Shown here one piece after another: positions 8,024 through 15,952 of a stretch of 25,003 nucleotides of DNA. The notes beneath the pieces were generated by a model. That model was given only the letters and a program-made list of their open reading frames with translations, ran no database searches and had not been told where the DNA came from. The DNA comes from B1Sed10-231 sp046483385 (GTDB lineage: Bacteria; Planctomycetota; Brocadiia; SM23-32). The DNA lies in NCBI GenBank assembly GCA_046483385.1, contig JAWODG010000182.1, positions 1 to 25,003 of the forward strand. The letters are read 5' to 3'. Position 1 is the first letter of the stretch; each line of letters opens with the position of its first letter. The position numbers and the translations under genes were made by a program.

Positions 8024-8314
8024 TCATCTCCCGAAAGATAGCCGGTTTTCGGGGTCGAAGGCCTGTTGGATCTTCAGGGCGAAGTAACCCAGGCCGTGGA
8101 AGCCGTAGGCCCGGCGTTTGATCACTTTGATCTTGTTGTTGATCCTCTCCAGCTTGCTGGTGTGTATGGGGTAGTCGCAATCGTTGAGTATCCCGTAGCC
8201 GTAGTGCTCGAGCCGACGGGCGTACCGCTCCGGCCTCCAGGGACGCGCCCACCCGGCGTGCCCTCCGCAGATGACAACAGGAACACTCTCCGGCCGGATG
8301 CCGGCAAAGTTCAC
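8024..8314 (-). pseudogene. ISL3-family transposase, C-terminal fragment
   Basis: The readable part of this 96-residue frame contains YPIHTSKLERINNKIKVIKR, followed by RAYGFHGLGYFALKIQQAF. This is the conserved C-terminus of ISL3-family DDE transposases, around the catalytic glutamate. Intact members are roughly 400 residues, so about three quarters is missing. The first 25-30 residues of the frame do not look like transposase. I could not find terminal inverted repeats. This is an insertion-sequence scar beside the low-GC genes. Confidence 0.75.
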
Positions 8315-8372
8315 GGCTTGTACCGGCCCTGCTCCCTCGGCGCCTGGGCTAAAGGAATCGCATGGTTAGGAT

Positions 8373-8910
8373 TTATCGCACGTTACGCCATTCAGGAACC
8401 TGTGTCAAGGAGACAACTAAGTTCAATGTTACGTGTAATAGCGGTGCGCGGGCCCACGCCACCGTTCTCTCCCACAGGAACTCGCCTCCCGGGTGACCCC
8501 GGTCCTCCAGCAGGCGGTAGAGCGCCTCCAGGACGCGCGTCGGGTTATGCTTTGACGCACGGAGAAGGCGACCCTCTTCCGCCTTGTGGGCAGGCAGCGG
8601 CAAAGGCGCACGCTGTGATACCCCTGCCGCCCGGTCCAACAGCAGGAGCGGCGCGCCTTCGCCACGGGCAGGCGGCATCGGCGCCGGGCGACTTCGGCCG
8701 TGAGGTTGATGTTCGGTTCCGCCTCGCTCTTCGCCAAGTGTCCCAGGTACGGGGTAAGTCGCGGCTCCCGTCGAAGAACAGGGCTTCCTGCAGGCTGTCT
8801 CGTGTGTGCCGCGAGAATTGACGGTCCGCGGCCTCGAGCCACCGGCGAATTCTCCGAACGAGCGCGCTCTCATAGCGAACAGCCTCCCCTCTGATGGCGA
8901 ACGCAAAGGG
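8373..8910 (-). pseudogene. Frameshifted remnant of an unrecognised gene
   Basis: Reading the minus strand, three consecutive stretches in different frames look protein-like. From about 8908 to 8760 a segment includes RRIRRWLEAADRQFSRHTRD; from about 8760 to 8680 one includes LAKSEAEPNINLTAEVARR; from about 8660 to the stop at 8373 one includes KHNPTRVLEALYRLLEDRG. Each fades where the next begins, which is what two frameshifts would leave. No start codon is apparent. I do not recognise the family. It lies between the transposase scar and the fic promoter, so it may be part of the same decayed island. Confidence 0.4.
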
Positions 8911-9020
8911 CGCTTGGCACTAAACGTTCTCTGACTCCCCGAAATGGTGTAAGGCACCACGCGGGACAGTTGGCGTGCCCGCTCCCGTCTTGCCTGCTGC
9001 GAAGGCCCCGACCGTTGGGA

Positions 9021-9062
9021 AAGGATACTTGACTTGCTGGACGGCTTATGTAAGATATCCTT
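9021..9062 (+). promoter_or_regulatory. fic promoter overlapped by an inverted repeat (putative operator)
   Basis: TTGACT (9029-9034) and TAAGAT (9051-9056) are separated by 16 bases, giving an expected start near 9064 and a leader of about 38 bases. The arms aaggatactt (9021-9030) and aagatatcctt (9052-9062) are near-perfect inverted copies, differing by one base insertion. They cover the -35 and -10 hexamers. A protein binding both arms would block transcription; the winged-helix tail of the Fic protein is the obvious candidate (inference). Confidence 0.5.
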
Positions 9063-9101
9063 AACAGTGGGTCCCATTGGCAAAGCGAGGTTGACTAAGC
9101 C

Positions 9102-10352
9102 ATGCCGCGGGTAACGGGGTCTTTCATTGGCGTCGAGGTGGGTGGGGAGCGGGTTCGGGCCTTTATGCCGGAGCCGCTGCCTCCCTCGGAGCCGCCGCTG
9201 TGCATCGAGGGGGCGCTGGCGGAGCTGCACGATGCGGCCGCCTCCGCGCTGGGGCGGCTGGACGTGGCCGCCGGCATGGTGCCCAGCGCCGGATGGTTCC
9301 TCTACGGCTTCGTGCGCAAGGAGGCCGTGGTATCCTCCCAGATCGAGGGCACGCAGGCGACGCTGATGGACGTGCTCACCTATGAGGCGACGCACGAAGC
9401 GGCCGAACCGGCGGAGGTCGAGGAGGTCTGCAACTACGTCGAGGCGCTGGACTTCGCCCGGGCCGAACTGGCCGACCCCGACGGGATGGGCATCGGAACG
9501 GAACTGCTCTGCGAGGCGCACGCGCGGTTGATGCGGGGCGCCCGCGGGGGCGACAAGGAGCCGGGCCGGGTGCGCACCGAACAGAACTGGCTCGGCGGCG
9601 CCACGCCGGGGCTGGCCGTCTACGTGCCGCCGCCCCCGGACGCCGTGCCGAGCGTGCTGGCGGAACTGGAGGAATGGCTGCGGGGTGACGACCCGCTGCC
9701 ACCCCTGGTGCGCGCCGGGCTGGCCCACGCCCAGTTCGAGACCATTCACCCGTTTCTGGACGGCAACGGGCGCATCGGCCGCCTGCTGGTGACACTGCTG
9801 GTGGAGCACTGGGGCCTGCTTTCCTCCCCGCTGCTGTATCTGAGCCTGGCGTTCAGGCGGCACCAGCGGGAGTACTACGACCGGCTGATGCGCGTGCGCA
9901 CCGACGGGGACTGGGAAGGCTGGACGGGGTTCTTTTTGGCGTGCGTGCGGGAGGCCGCCGAGGACGGCGTAGACGCGGCCGAGCGGCTGTTCGGACTGCT
10001 GGAGGAGGACCGCCGCGCGGTGGTTCACGACCCGGCGGCCACGGTCAGCGCCATCCGGCTCTTCGACGCCCTGCCGGAGCATCCCATCGTGACGCTGAAC
10101 AGCGCGGCGCAGACTATCGAGGTCAGCAAACCCACCGCGGCAAAGGCCATCGACATACTCCGCGACGTCGGGGTGCTGGAGGAGATAACGGGGCGGCAGC
10201 GGGACCGCATCTACGCCTACCGGGCCTACCTGGACGTGCTGGCCGAGGACACCGAGCCAACGGGGCCGCCCCCGGGTCGAGGCGACGGGCTGCGGCGCTC
10301 GGACGAGCGCCTCAGGAGCGCGCTCCGCCGGCTGGACGAGGACACGGAGTAG
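9102..10352 (+). CDS. Fic family protein (AMPylase/NMPylase) with C-terminal winged helix
   Basis: 416 residues, the usual length of the Fic_N-Fic-HTH architecture. The active-site loop HPFLDGNGRIGR (residues 216-227) is complete: His216 is the catalytic base, Asp220 the metal ligand and the two arginines phosphate contacts. These enzymes transfer AMP or another nucleotide to a hydroxyl on a target protein. The inhibitory helix motif SSQIEG (residues 78-83, S-x3-E-G) lies N-terminal, defining class II self-inhibited Fic proteins. Residues about 312-376 form a winged helix (recognition segment EVSKPTAAKAIDIL), probably DNA-binding. The N-terminus, with GGERVRAFMPEPLPP, is typical of the family, supporting ATG 9102 although the GAGG lies 11 bases upstream. 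No separate antitoxin gene adjoins it. Confidence 0.92.
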   Translation: MPRVTGSFIGVEVGGERVRAFMPEPLPPSEPPLCIEGALAELHDAAASALGRLDVAAGMVPSAGWFLYGFVRKEAVVSSQIEGTQATLMDVLTYEATHEAAEPAEVEEVCNYVEALDFARAELADPDGMGIGTELLCEAHARLMRGARGGDKEPGRVRTEQNWLGGATPGLAVYVPPPPDAVPSVLAELEEWLRGDDPLPPLVRAGLAHAQFETIHPFLDGNGRIGRLLVTLLVEHWGLLSSPLLYLSLAFRRHQREYYDRLMRVRTDGDWEGWTGFFLACVREAAEDGVDAAERLFGLLEEDRRAVVHDPAATVSAIRLFDALPEHPIVTLNSAAQTIEVSKPTAAKAIDILRDVGVLEEITGRQRDRIYAYRAYLDVLAEDTEPTGPPPGRGDGLRRSDERLRSALRRLDEDTE

Positions 10353-10370
10353 CCCTGTGGGCGGCCGAAC

Positions 10371-11135
10371 TCAAGGCTCGTCGGCCAGTTTCTCGGCTTT
10401 CTTGGCCGCGGACCGGGCAAGCTGGGCGACGGCGTCCAGCCGGGCGTCGTACTCCAATTGGGCGGGGTCTATGAAGGCGTAGGGGGCGCGGCGCTCCCTG
10501 CGGGCGTAAACCTCGGTGATGTCGTAGATGTAGCCGGTCCGGACGTCCACGAGGGCCGCTTTGGAGACGGCCATAGAGCCGGCCCTGCTGCCCGGGGCCA
10601 CGAAGACTCCGACGATGGTGGGATAAAGGATAGCCCAGGCGTTGGGCTCGTACTCGTAGCCGACCTCGGTGGAGTAAAGCAGGACGGTGTCCGCCTGGGC
10701 GCGGGCGGCGGCCAGGCGGATCGTTCCCAGGTCGGCAACTCCGGGCGCCGGCAGGAGCAGTTCCGGCAGGAAGTCCACTTCGTCGAAGGCGCCGGCCTGC
10801 TCCAGCACCGACTTCATCTCCGCCGACGTCTCTTCGCGTAACTGCAGCCGCTTCAGGGGGCTGTCGATGCGGCTCGCGGTGCCGGGCACCTCGTGCAGGA
10901 CGACTCTTGAAGGGCCACCCTCGGGAGGCTCCAGCGAGAGGAGGCGTTCGATCTCATTTCGGACGGCGACCTCATCGGTCGGTCCGGGCCGGCCGCCGAC
11001 CTGCGCCACAGTCTCCCGCCCGACCATGGTCTGGAAGCTCGACCCCGCGTAACTCGGTTGCTCGTAGTAAGAGGAGCACCCGACCGCCAGAAGAACAACC
11101 GCGCACACCGCCGGCAAGAATCTGCCACGCCCCAT
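10371..11135 (-). CDS. Lipoprotein of unknown function
   Basis: 254 residues. A basic start (MGRGRF), a hydrophobic core and AVGC (Cys20) make a lipoprotein signal; Ser follows the Cys. The mature part is soluble, with alternating strand/helix character. A central segment (ADTVLLYSTEVGYEYEPNAW) and the stretch AALVDVRTGYIYDI resemble proteins that report whether a variable is constant and describe a surface-exposed beta sheet, but I recognise no family. The C-terminal 30 residues are an Ala/Lys-rich helix. I chose ATG 11135 because GGAGG lies seven bases upstream; the longer in-frame start at 11192 would bury the signal peptide. It lies 59 bases downstream of another exported protein on the same strand and converges with fic with an 18-base gap. 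Confidence 0.7.
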   Translation of the reverse strand: MGRGRFLPAVCAVVLLAVGCSSYYEQPSYAGSSFQTMVGRETVAQVGGRPGPTDEVAVRNEIERLLSLEPPEGGPSRVVLHEVPGTASRIDSPLKRLQLREETSAEMKSVLEQAGAFDEVDFLPELLLPAPGVADLGTIRLAAARAQADTVLLYSTEVGYEYEPNAWAILYPTIVGVFVAPGSRAGSMAVSKAALVDVRTGYIYDITEVYARRERRAPYAFIDPAQLEYDARLDAVAQLARSAAKKAEKLADEP

Positions 11136-11194
11136 ACCGCCACCTCCACGTATGTTGGAAGGATGTCTTGCGAGCACCTTATGCCAGGTCATTG

Positions 11195-12469
11195 TTAGAG
11201 ATCCCGGCTACTGCCTGCACCGGTTGCGCTACCCGGGTCCTTCGGCCGGTCACTGAAGGAATCGTCTGGCAACATCGGTGATCCCTTCTCTTGAGGGACT
11301 TCGAGCACGTAGTAGCGGTAACGGAAGTAATAGCGCCAGTCCGTCAGGCTACCACCTCGGCTGTGCACCTCGGCGAGGAACTCGCGCAGCTTGGCCGCGT
11401 CAATGTGGACGAATTCTCCCCGGGTGTACATCCCGTCGCCGTATTGGACGGGATACTTCCCCCACAGGGACCAGCCGGCCGGATGTTCCTGGGGACCGAA
11501 CCCCTCCTGCTCATCGCCCACCTTCACCTTCACGTTTCCGGCTTCATCGACATCCCGAAGCATGACGGCGGGCAGCGGGGGCAGCCGGGCGCCTCTCGCA
11601 TTTTGGTCAGGGCCTGTCAGTATCCAGCCGCCCCCCTCTGGTTCAACCACGTAGCCTCCGAGCGCCTCGCAGTAGACGAGCCTCAGGTCTTCCGGTTCAG
11701 CCCCGGCGATCTCGGCTGCCCTTTCCCGCGCCTCCTCGAGGAAGAACCCGGCCGTGCTGTATTCCGGTTGGAATTCGAGCACTGCCTGTTTCGCATCCGG
11801 GCGCCGGGGCACATCCTCAATGACCGCCGCGCGCTCTCCCGCGTCGGGCCCCACCGGGCGCACAGTCGGGTTGGCGCTCACTATCTGGCGCCAGCGTTCC
11901 CCCGTGAAGGGCACGTACGTGCACACCATTGTGTTACCCGTTTCCCGAATGTAAACGCGGAAGGGCGCCAGTGAACCTGCCGTGCCGTCGTAAGCCTGAT
12001 GCGCAGCCGCATAGAGAACCCGGAAAGACTCCGCGCGTACGATGGGCCTGTACGACGTTTCCACGGTTACCTCCTGGCCCGGCAGCAGCAAGCCCGTGTA
12101 GAATGGTCCGGCCTGTCGCTGGGCAAGCGAATCATACCTGAAAGCGTCCCTCTCGCTGCTCTTGAGCAGTCCACCGTAGGCTGAGCCGGCCAGGGAAACC
12201 TCGGGCTCTGCAGTGTTCACAATGGGACGGATGCCAAGGACAATGACGGCGCAATCCGCATTGTTGCGAAGGTGAAAACTGGCCGGATTCAAAGCGCCAA
12301 ATATGAACCCCTCCAGGTCCTCCGGCTCAACCGATAGGCCGATGGGACCGCCGGAGTCTGGCCTGGAGGCGGCTTGTTGACCCTCTGGCCGGCCGGCGAG
12401 CGCGGCCGGACCGAGGAGCACTATGGACAAGGCGACACAAAGAGCCCGTCTCACGCCATGATGGGACAT
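11195..12469 (-). CDS. Secreted protein of unknown function
   Basis: 424 residues. A classical signal peptide (basic HHGVRR, hydrophobic core, cleavage after ALA at about residue 25) directs export. The mature protein has no membrane segment. Its N-terminal half looks beta-rich (SFHLRNNADCAVIVLGIRP); the C-terminal part is aromatic-rich, with WGKYPVQYGDGMYTRGEF and DWRYYFRYRYYVLEVP. I recognise no family. The start at 12469 is preferred over 12484 because GGAGGGG lies about six bases before it and would overlap the upstream ATG. A TATAAT box at 12529-12534 stands about 60 bases upstream. The lipoprotein gene 59 bases downstream may be cotranscribed. GC is somewhat lower than in the sulfatase gene. 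Confidence 0.7.
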   Translation of the reverse strand: MSHHGVRRALCVALSIVLLGPAALAGRPEGQQAASRPDSGGPIGLSVEPEDLEGFIFGALNPASFHLRNNADCAVIVLGIRPIVNTAEPEVSLAGSAYGGLLKSSERDAFRYDSLAQRQAGPFYTGLLLPGQEVTVETSYRPIVRAESFRVLYAAAHQAYDGTAGSLAPFRVYIRETGNTMVCTYVPFTGERWRQIVSANPTVRPVGPDAGERAAVIEDVPRRPDAKQAVLEFQPEYSTAGFFLEEARERAAEIAGAEPEDLRLVYCEALGGYVVEPEGGGWILTGPDQNARGARLPPLPAVMLRDVDEAGNVKVKVGDEQEGFGPQEHPAGWSLWGKYPVQYGDGMYTRGEFVHIDAAKLREFLAEVHSRGGSLTDWRYYFRYRYYVLEVPQEKGSPMLPDDSFSDRPKDPGSATGAGSSRDL

Positions 12470-12528
12470 GGTGAGCCCCTCCATCGGAATAGCTCCGCAT
12501 TACCCTTTCCCATTTCTATACAACTTAC

Positions 12529-12534
12529 ATTATA
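12529..12534 (-). promoter_or_regulatory. Candidate -10 box for the secreted-protein gene
   Basis: Minus strand reads TATAAT, within an AT-rich patch (about 12505-12540) unusual for this GC-rich window. The expected transcript start is near 12522, about 53 bases ahead of ATG 12469. The -35 region (GTTCCT at 17 bases) is poor. Confidence 0.45.
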
Positions 12535-12605
12535 CCATACGCGCGGATTCCAGGAACCGCGGCGGTGTTTCGAACGGGGTAGCGGCCATTGCGGAACTTA
12601 CGACA

Positions 12606-12632
12606 CACCCCATTGTTTGCAGCAACGGGGTG
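12606..12632. other. Stable hairpin upstream of the 2H phosphoesterase gene
   Basis: cacccc-a-ttg pairs with caa-c-ggggtg around a seven-base loop, giving nine base pairs with one A/C mismatch. No T-run follows. It lies 54 bases before ATG 12686, in the divergent promoter region. It may be an mRNA leader structure or a protein site. A weak promoter reading (TTGTTT, 17 bases, TAGACT at 12636) overlaps it. Confidence 0.35.
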
Positions 12633-12685
12633 CATTAGACTTGAGGCCGGGATGGCACCTGTTGCTCGTGGTATGAGGGAGCGGG

Positions 12686-13345
12686 ATGCATTGGATTGGA
12701 CTGGTCACGGTGAGTGCTGTGGCTACGATGCTGGCCGGATGCGCGAGCACCGGCGGCGCAGGAGCGGCGGGCGGGGAGGAGAAACAGGTGCTGGCGCTGC
12801 AGGCGTTTTCCGATCCCGAGAGCCACGGGCAGATGATGGAGGCCTGGAAGGTGGCCATTGCCGCCGACGGGGTCGAGTGCGCGGGGGCTCACGGCGCCCG
12901 CCCCCACATGACCTTCGGCTCATGGAAGGTATCCCCGGCCGAACTCGAGCGCGCCCTGCGCCGGGGAGCGGAACTGGACGGACGCATCCCCGGTCGGCGC
13001 CTGGCACTGACGCCGGTAACCCGCGACGCGTCGGGGGGCTCACGGGTGAGCCTCCACTATGTGCCGGAGGACGACCCCGCCCTGCACGACTACCACCGCG
13101 CCGTGCACGAACAACTGGGGTTTGGCTTCGAGCCCTTCCGGCCCATCGACCTGCCCGGGCAGTGGAAGCCGCACGTCACCATGTTCCATGCCGGGCCTGA
13201 GGGTCGCGGGGCATTCGACGAGGCCGTCGCGCGGCTGAGCGGACTGCGGGAGGTGGAGATCACCTCCTTCGGGCTGGTGCTGTTCGGCCCCATCCGGACG
13301 GCGCAAGAGATACGCTGCACTCCGCCGGGCGACAGTCTTGATTGA
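12686..13345 (+). CDS. Exported lipoprotein of the 2H phosphoesterase superfamily
   Basis: 219 residues. A perfect lipobox LAGC (Cys19) ends the signal. The mature domain carries the two H-x-T-x motifs that define 2H phosphoesterases/2'-5' RNA ligase-like proteins: HMTF (His74, Thr76) and HVTM (His163, Thr165), spaced about 90 residues apart as expected. Both histidines and threonines line the active cleft that hydrolyses cyclic phosphodiesters or 2'-5' linkages. Cytoplasmic members act on RNA ends or cyclic nucleotides; a membrane-anchored exported one must have another substrate (inference). A GAGGGAG run lies about seven bases before the ATG. The sulfatase gene follows after 66 bases on the same strand. 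Confidence 0.82.
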   Translation: MHWIGLVTVSAVATMLAGCASTGGAGAAGGEEKQVLALQAFSDPESHGQMMEAWKVAIAADGVECAGAHGARPHMTFGSWKVSPAELERALRRGAELDGRIPGRRLALTPVTRDASGGSRVSLHYVPEDDPALHDYHRAVHEQLGFGFEPFRPIDLPGQWKPHVTMFHAGPEGRGAFDEAVARLSGLREVEITSFGLVLFGPIRTAQEIRCTPPGDSLD

Positions 13346-13366
13346 GGGAGCGGACCGCCCTACCAT
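13338..13366 (+). promoter_or_regulatory. Weak candidate promoter for the sulfatase gene
   Basis: TTGATT and TACCAT are separated by exactly 17 bases, four of six matches each. The -35 overlaps the stop codon of the 2H phosphoesterase gene. The sulfatase may equally be read through from upstream. Confidence 0.2.
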
Positions 13367-13411
13367 CCTGCCGCCAATGCCTGGATTTCCCCGATCATAC
13401 GGGAGAGCACA

Positions 13412-15142
13412 ATGCGCGACGGACCATCGAAACCGAACGTCGTGTTGGTCATCACCGACGACCAGGGCTACGCGGACCTGGGCTGCACGGGCAACCCCTG
13501 GCTGCTGACGCCGGCCATAGACCGCTTCCAGGAGGAGTCCGTGCGGCTGACGGATTTCCATGTCTCTCCGCTGTGCACGCCGACCCGCGGCGCCCTGATG
13601 ACCGGCCGGCGGCCCGTGCGCAACGGGGCCTGGGCCACCACGTGGGGCCGCTCGCTGCTGAGCAGCGACGAAGTCACCATGGCCGACGTCTTCGCCGCCA
13701 ACGGCTACCGCACCGGCCTGTTCGGTAAGTGGCACCTGGGCGACAACTTCCCGTACAGGCCGCAGGACCGGGGCTTCCGGACGGCCGTCTGGCACAAAGG
13801 CGGCGGGGTCGGACAGGTCCCCGACTACTGGGGCAACAACTACTTCGATGACACCTACTTCCACGGGGATGAGGCGCGCCCGCACACCGGCTACTGCACC
13901 GACATCTGGTTCGAGGAGGCCCTGGGCTGGATCGAGGACGCAAAGGACGAGCCCTTCTTCGCCTATATCTCCACCAACGCCCCGCATTTCCCCTATCTCG
14001 TCGAAGAACGGTACGAGGCGCCCTATCGGGACGACCCGGACATCGCGCATCCCGACTTCTACGGGATGATCGCTAACATCGACGAGAACTTCGGCCGGTT
14101 GCGCGAGCGCCTGGGCGAGTGGGGCATAGAGCGCGACACCATCCTCATATTCATGACGGACAACGGCAGCTCGGGCGCCTGCGAGGTGGATGCTGACGGC
14201 TTCGTGACCCGCGGCTATAACGCCGGCATGCGCGGCAAGAAGGGCTCCTACTACGACGGCGGCCATCGGGTGCCTTTCTTCATCCGCTGGCCGGCCGGGG
14301 GCATAGACGACGGACGGGACGTGAGGGATATGACCCTGCATCTGGACGTCCTGCCGACCCTGATCGACCTGTGCGGCCTGGCTCCGCCGGACGGCGTCGT
14401 GTTCGACGGCACGGACATCGCCCCCCTGCTCAGGGGCCGGCGGGACGGCGTGACGGGAGACCGGACGCACTCCGTGCAGTACCGGCAGGGCACGGACCCG
14501 CCCCGCATGTGGGACAACGCGGTGATGACGCGCCGCTGGCGGCTTATCGGCGGGAAAGAACTCTATGACATCGCCGACGACCCCGGGCAGCGGAACGACG
14601 TGGCGGACGAGCATCCGGACGTGGTGGGTCGCCTGAGAGCCGCCCATGAGCAGTGGTGGCAGGAGGTCAGTGAAGGGATCGAGCCCTACTGCCCCCTCTC
14701 TATCGGCGCCGACGAGGAGAATCCGACCCGGCTGGACGCGTTCGACGTGCACGGGGACGTGGCATGGCAGCAGGGAGTGGTGGCGATGGCCCGGAAGACG
14801 GCCGCCCGTTGGGCGGTCAAGGTCGAGAGGCCGGGCATCTACCGCTTCGGCCTCCGACGCTGGCCGGAGGAGCTGGGGCGACCCATCCACGCGGCCTGCA
14901 CCTGCATGGAGGCGTGGAAGCTCTGCCCCATCCAGCCGATCTGGGAGTTGGGCAGGATCGAGCCCGACCGAGCACGGCTCGTGCTGTTCGGACGCGAATA
15001 CGACAGTGCCGTGCATCGGGGCGACGTGGAAGCCACTTTCGAGGTGGAGCTGGAGCGCGCCGGGGAGACGTTCCTGGAAGCGTGGTTCGTCGGCCCGGAG
15101 GAGGAACAGGGCGCCTACTACGTATACGTGGAGCGGCTGTAG
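13412..15142 (+). CDS. Formylglycine-dependent sulfatase (S1 family)
   Basis: 576 residues. The sulfatase signature LCTPTRGALMTGR carries C55-x-P-x-R59; the Cys is converted to formylglycine, the residue that attacks the sulfate ester. Other active-site features are present: Asp16-Asp17 near the N-terminus (metal ligands), GKWHLG (Lys106, His108), His192 in NAPHFP, TDNG (Asp250, Asn251) and a Lys at 276-277 before YYDGGHRVPFF. The last 130 residues form the usual C-terminal subdomain plus a beta-rich tail. Substrate is probably a sulfated polysaccharide or other sulfate ester, not readable here. No signal peptide is present: the catalytic domain begins at residue 8. No formylglycine-generating or anSME gene lies in the window. 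GGAG six bases ahead supports the start. Confidence 0.92.
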   Translation: MRDGPSKPNVVLVITDDQGYADLGCTGNPWLLTPAIDRFQEESVRLTDFHVSPLCTPTRGALMTGRRPVRNGAWATTWGRSLLSSDEVTMADVFAANGYRTGLFGKWHLGDNFPYRPQDRGFRTAVWHKGGGVGQVPDYWGNNYFDDTYFHGDEARPHTGYCTDIWFEEALGWIEDAKDEPFFAYISTNAPHFPYLVEERYEAPYRDDPDIAHPDFYGMIANIDENFGRLRERLGEWGIERDTILIFMTDNGSSGACEVDADGFVTRGYNAGMRGKKGSYYDGGHRVPFFIRWPAGGIDDGRDVRDMTLHLDVLPTLIDLCGLAPPDGVVFDGTDIAPLLRGRRDGVTGDRTHSVQYRQGTDPPRMWDNAVMTRRWRLIGGKELYDIADDPGQRNDVADEHPDVVGRLRAAHEQWWQEVSEGIEPYCPLSIGADEENPTRLDAFDVHGDVAWQQGVVAMARKTAARWAVKVERPGIYRFGLRRWPEELGRPIHAACTCMEAWKLCPIQPIWELGRIEPDRARLVLFGREYDSAVHRGDVEATFEVELERAGETFLEAWFVGPEEEQGAYYVYVERL

Positions 15143-15230
15143 CCCAACGTGACACGGCGCTGGCCCAGGTGCGCTTGACCGATGCCGGGCCGGCCCGCTA
15201 AGGTGCCTCGAGACAAGGGATAGGAGCGCC

Positions 15231-15926
15231 ATGCCCAACTACCCCAACATCCTGCGGCTGCTTGGAGTTCTCCATTTCGGCCTCGCGGGTCTGACGGCGC
15301 TTTTCTCATGCCTGCCGCTTGTTCAGCTTGTTGTTGCCGGAGCGGTCCTGAGCCGGAGCGGTGCACCGGGTGGTGCGGCGGTGAAGATGTACGTGGGCAT
15401 GGCGGTGCTCGCGGCCTCTGTGCTTGCCGCTTGGGCGTTGGCCGTCTGTCTTGTCCTGACAGGCGTGCACCTCTGGCGACACCTGCACCGAACGTTCTGC
15501 CTGGTGATGTCGGGTGTGGAGTGCATTGTGCTCATCCCTTTGGGGACGGCCCTGGGAGCCGTCACGATATGGGCGTTGACTCGGCCAGAGGTGCGGGAGC
15601 TTTTCCGGGAAGCAGCGGAAGCCCGGCTCCGTAAGCCGGAGGAGGAGACCCCGGAGGAGGACGAGTTCGAGGCTGGTTACGCGGTGAAGGCCGTCTTCGA
15701 CACGGTGGGCGGCCCGGATTGGCGGCTCAGCGATAACTGCCTGCAGGCGGTCGCGATTGGCGTGTTCACCCTGGTCGGGGCGCTCGCAGGTGCCTGGTGG
15801 TCGAGCGACAATCTGGCGGGTGGCGTAATGGGGGGTATCACGGGCATGATAGGTGGCCTGATCATCTCAGGCGCCATTCTTGGGATTGTTCGGCTGATAC
15901 TGCACGCAATGGGGCGACACGACTGA
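15231..15926 (+). CDS. Hypothetical membrane protein, about five transmembrane segments
   Basis: 231 residues. Hydrophobic segments lie at about 7-38, 52-80, 86-112, 170-190 and 195-226. Between the third and fourth is a charged stretch (about 113-165), very acidic in its centre (KPEEETPEEDEFE). The last hydrophobic segment is glycine-rich (GGVMGGITGMIGGLI), like glycine-zipper membrane hairpins. I recognise no family. GGAG lies four bases before the ATG. It sits 88 bases after the sulfatase and 26 before the hydrolase, all in one direction, but I see no functional link. Confidence 0.65.
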   Translation: MPNYPNILRLLGVLHFGLAGLTALFSCLPLVQLVVAGAVLSRSGAPGGAAVKMYVGMAVLAASVLAAWALAVCLVLTGVHLWRHLHRTFCLVMSGVECIVLIPLGTALGAVTIWALTRPEVRELFREAAEARLRKPEEETPEEDEFEAGYAVKAVFDTVGGPDWRLSDNCLQAVAIGVFTLVGALAGAWWSSDNLAGGVMGGITGMIGGLIISGAILGIVRLILHAMGRHD

Positions 15927-15952
15927 AACCCCTCGGGTGAGGAACGATCGCG

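Noticed and set aside
8373..10082. 569-codon minus-strand frame
   Set aside because: Most of it is antisense to fic. Only its last part, below about 8660, coincides with one frame of the decayed gene.
10453..10841. Plus-strand frame opposite the lipoprotein gene
   Set aside because: The minus strand has a clear lipoprotein signal and ribosome site; the plus frame is Gly/Arg-rich shadow sequence.
13040..15238. 732-codon minus-strand frame
   Set aside because: Long antisense frame of the sulfatase gene, a common result of high GC; the plus strand carries all the catalytic motifs.
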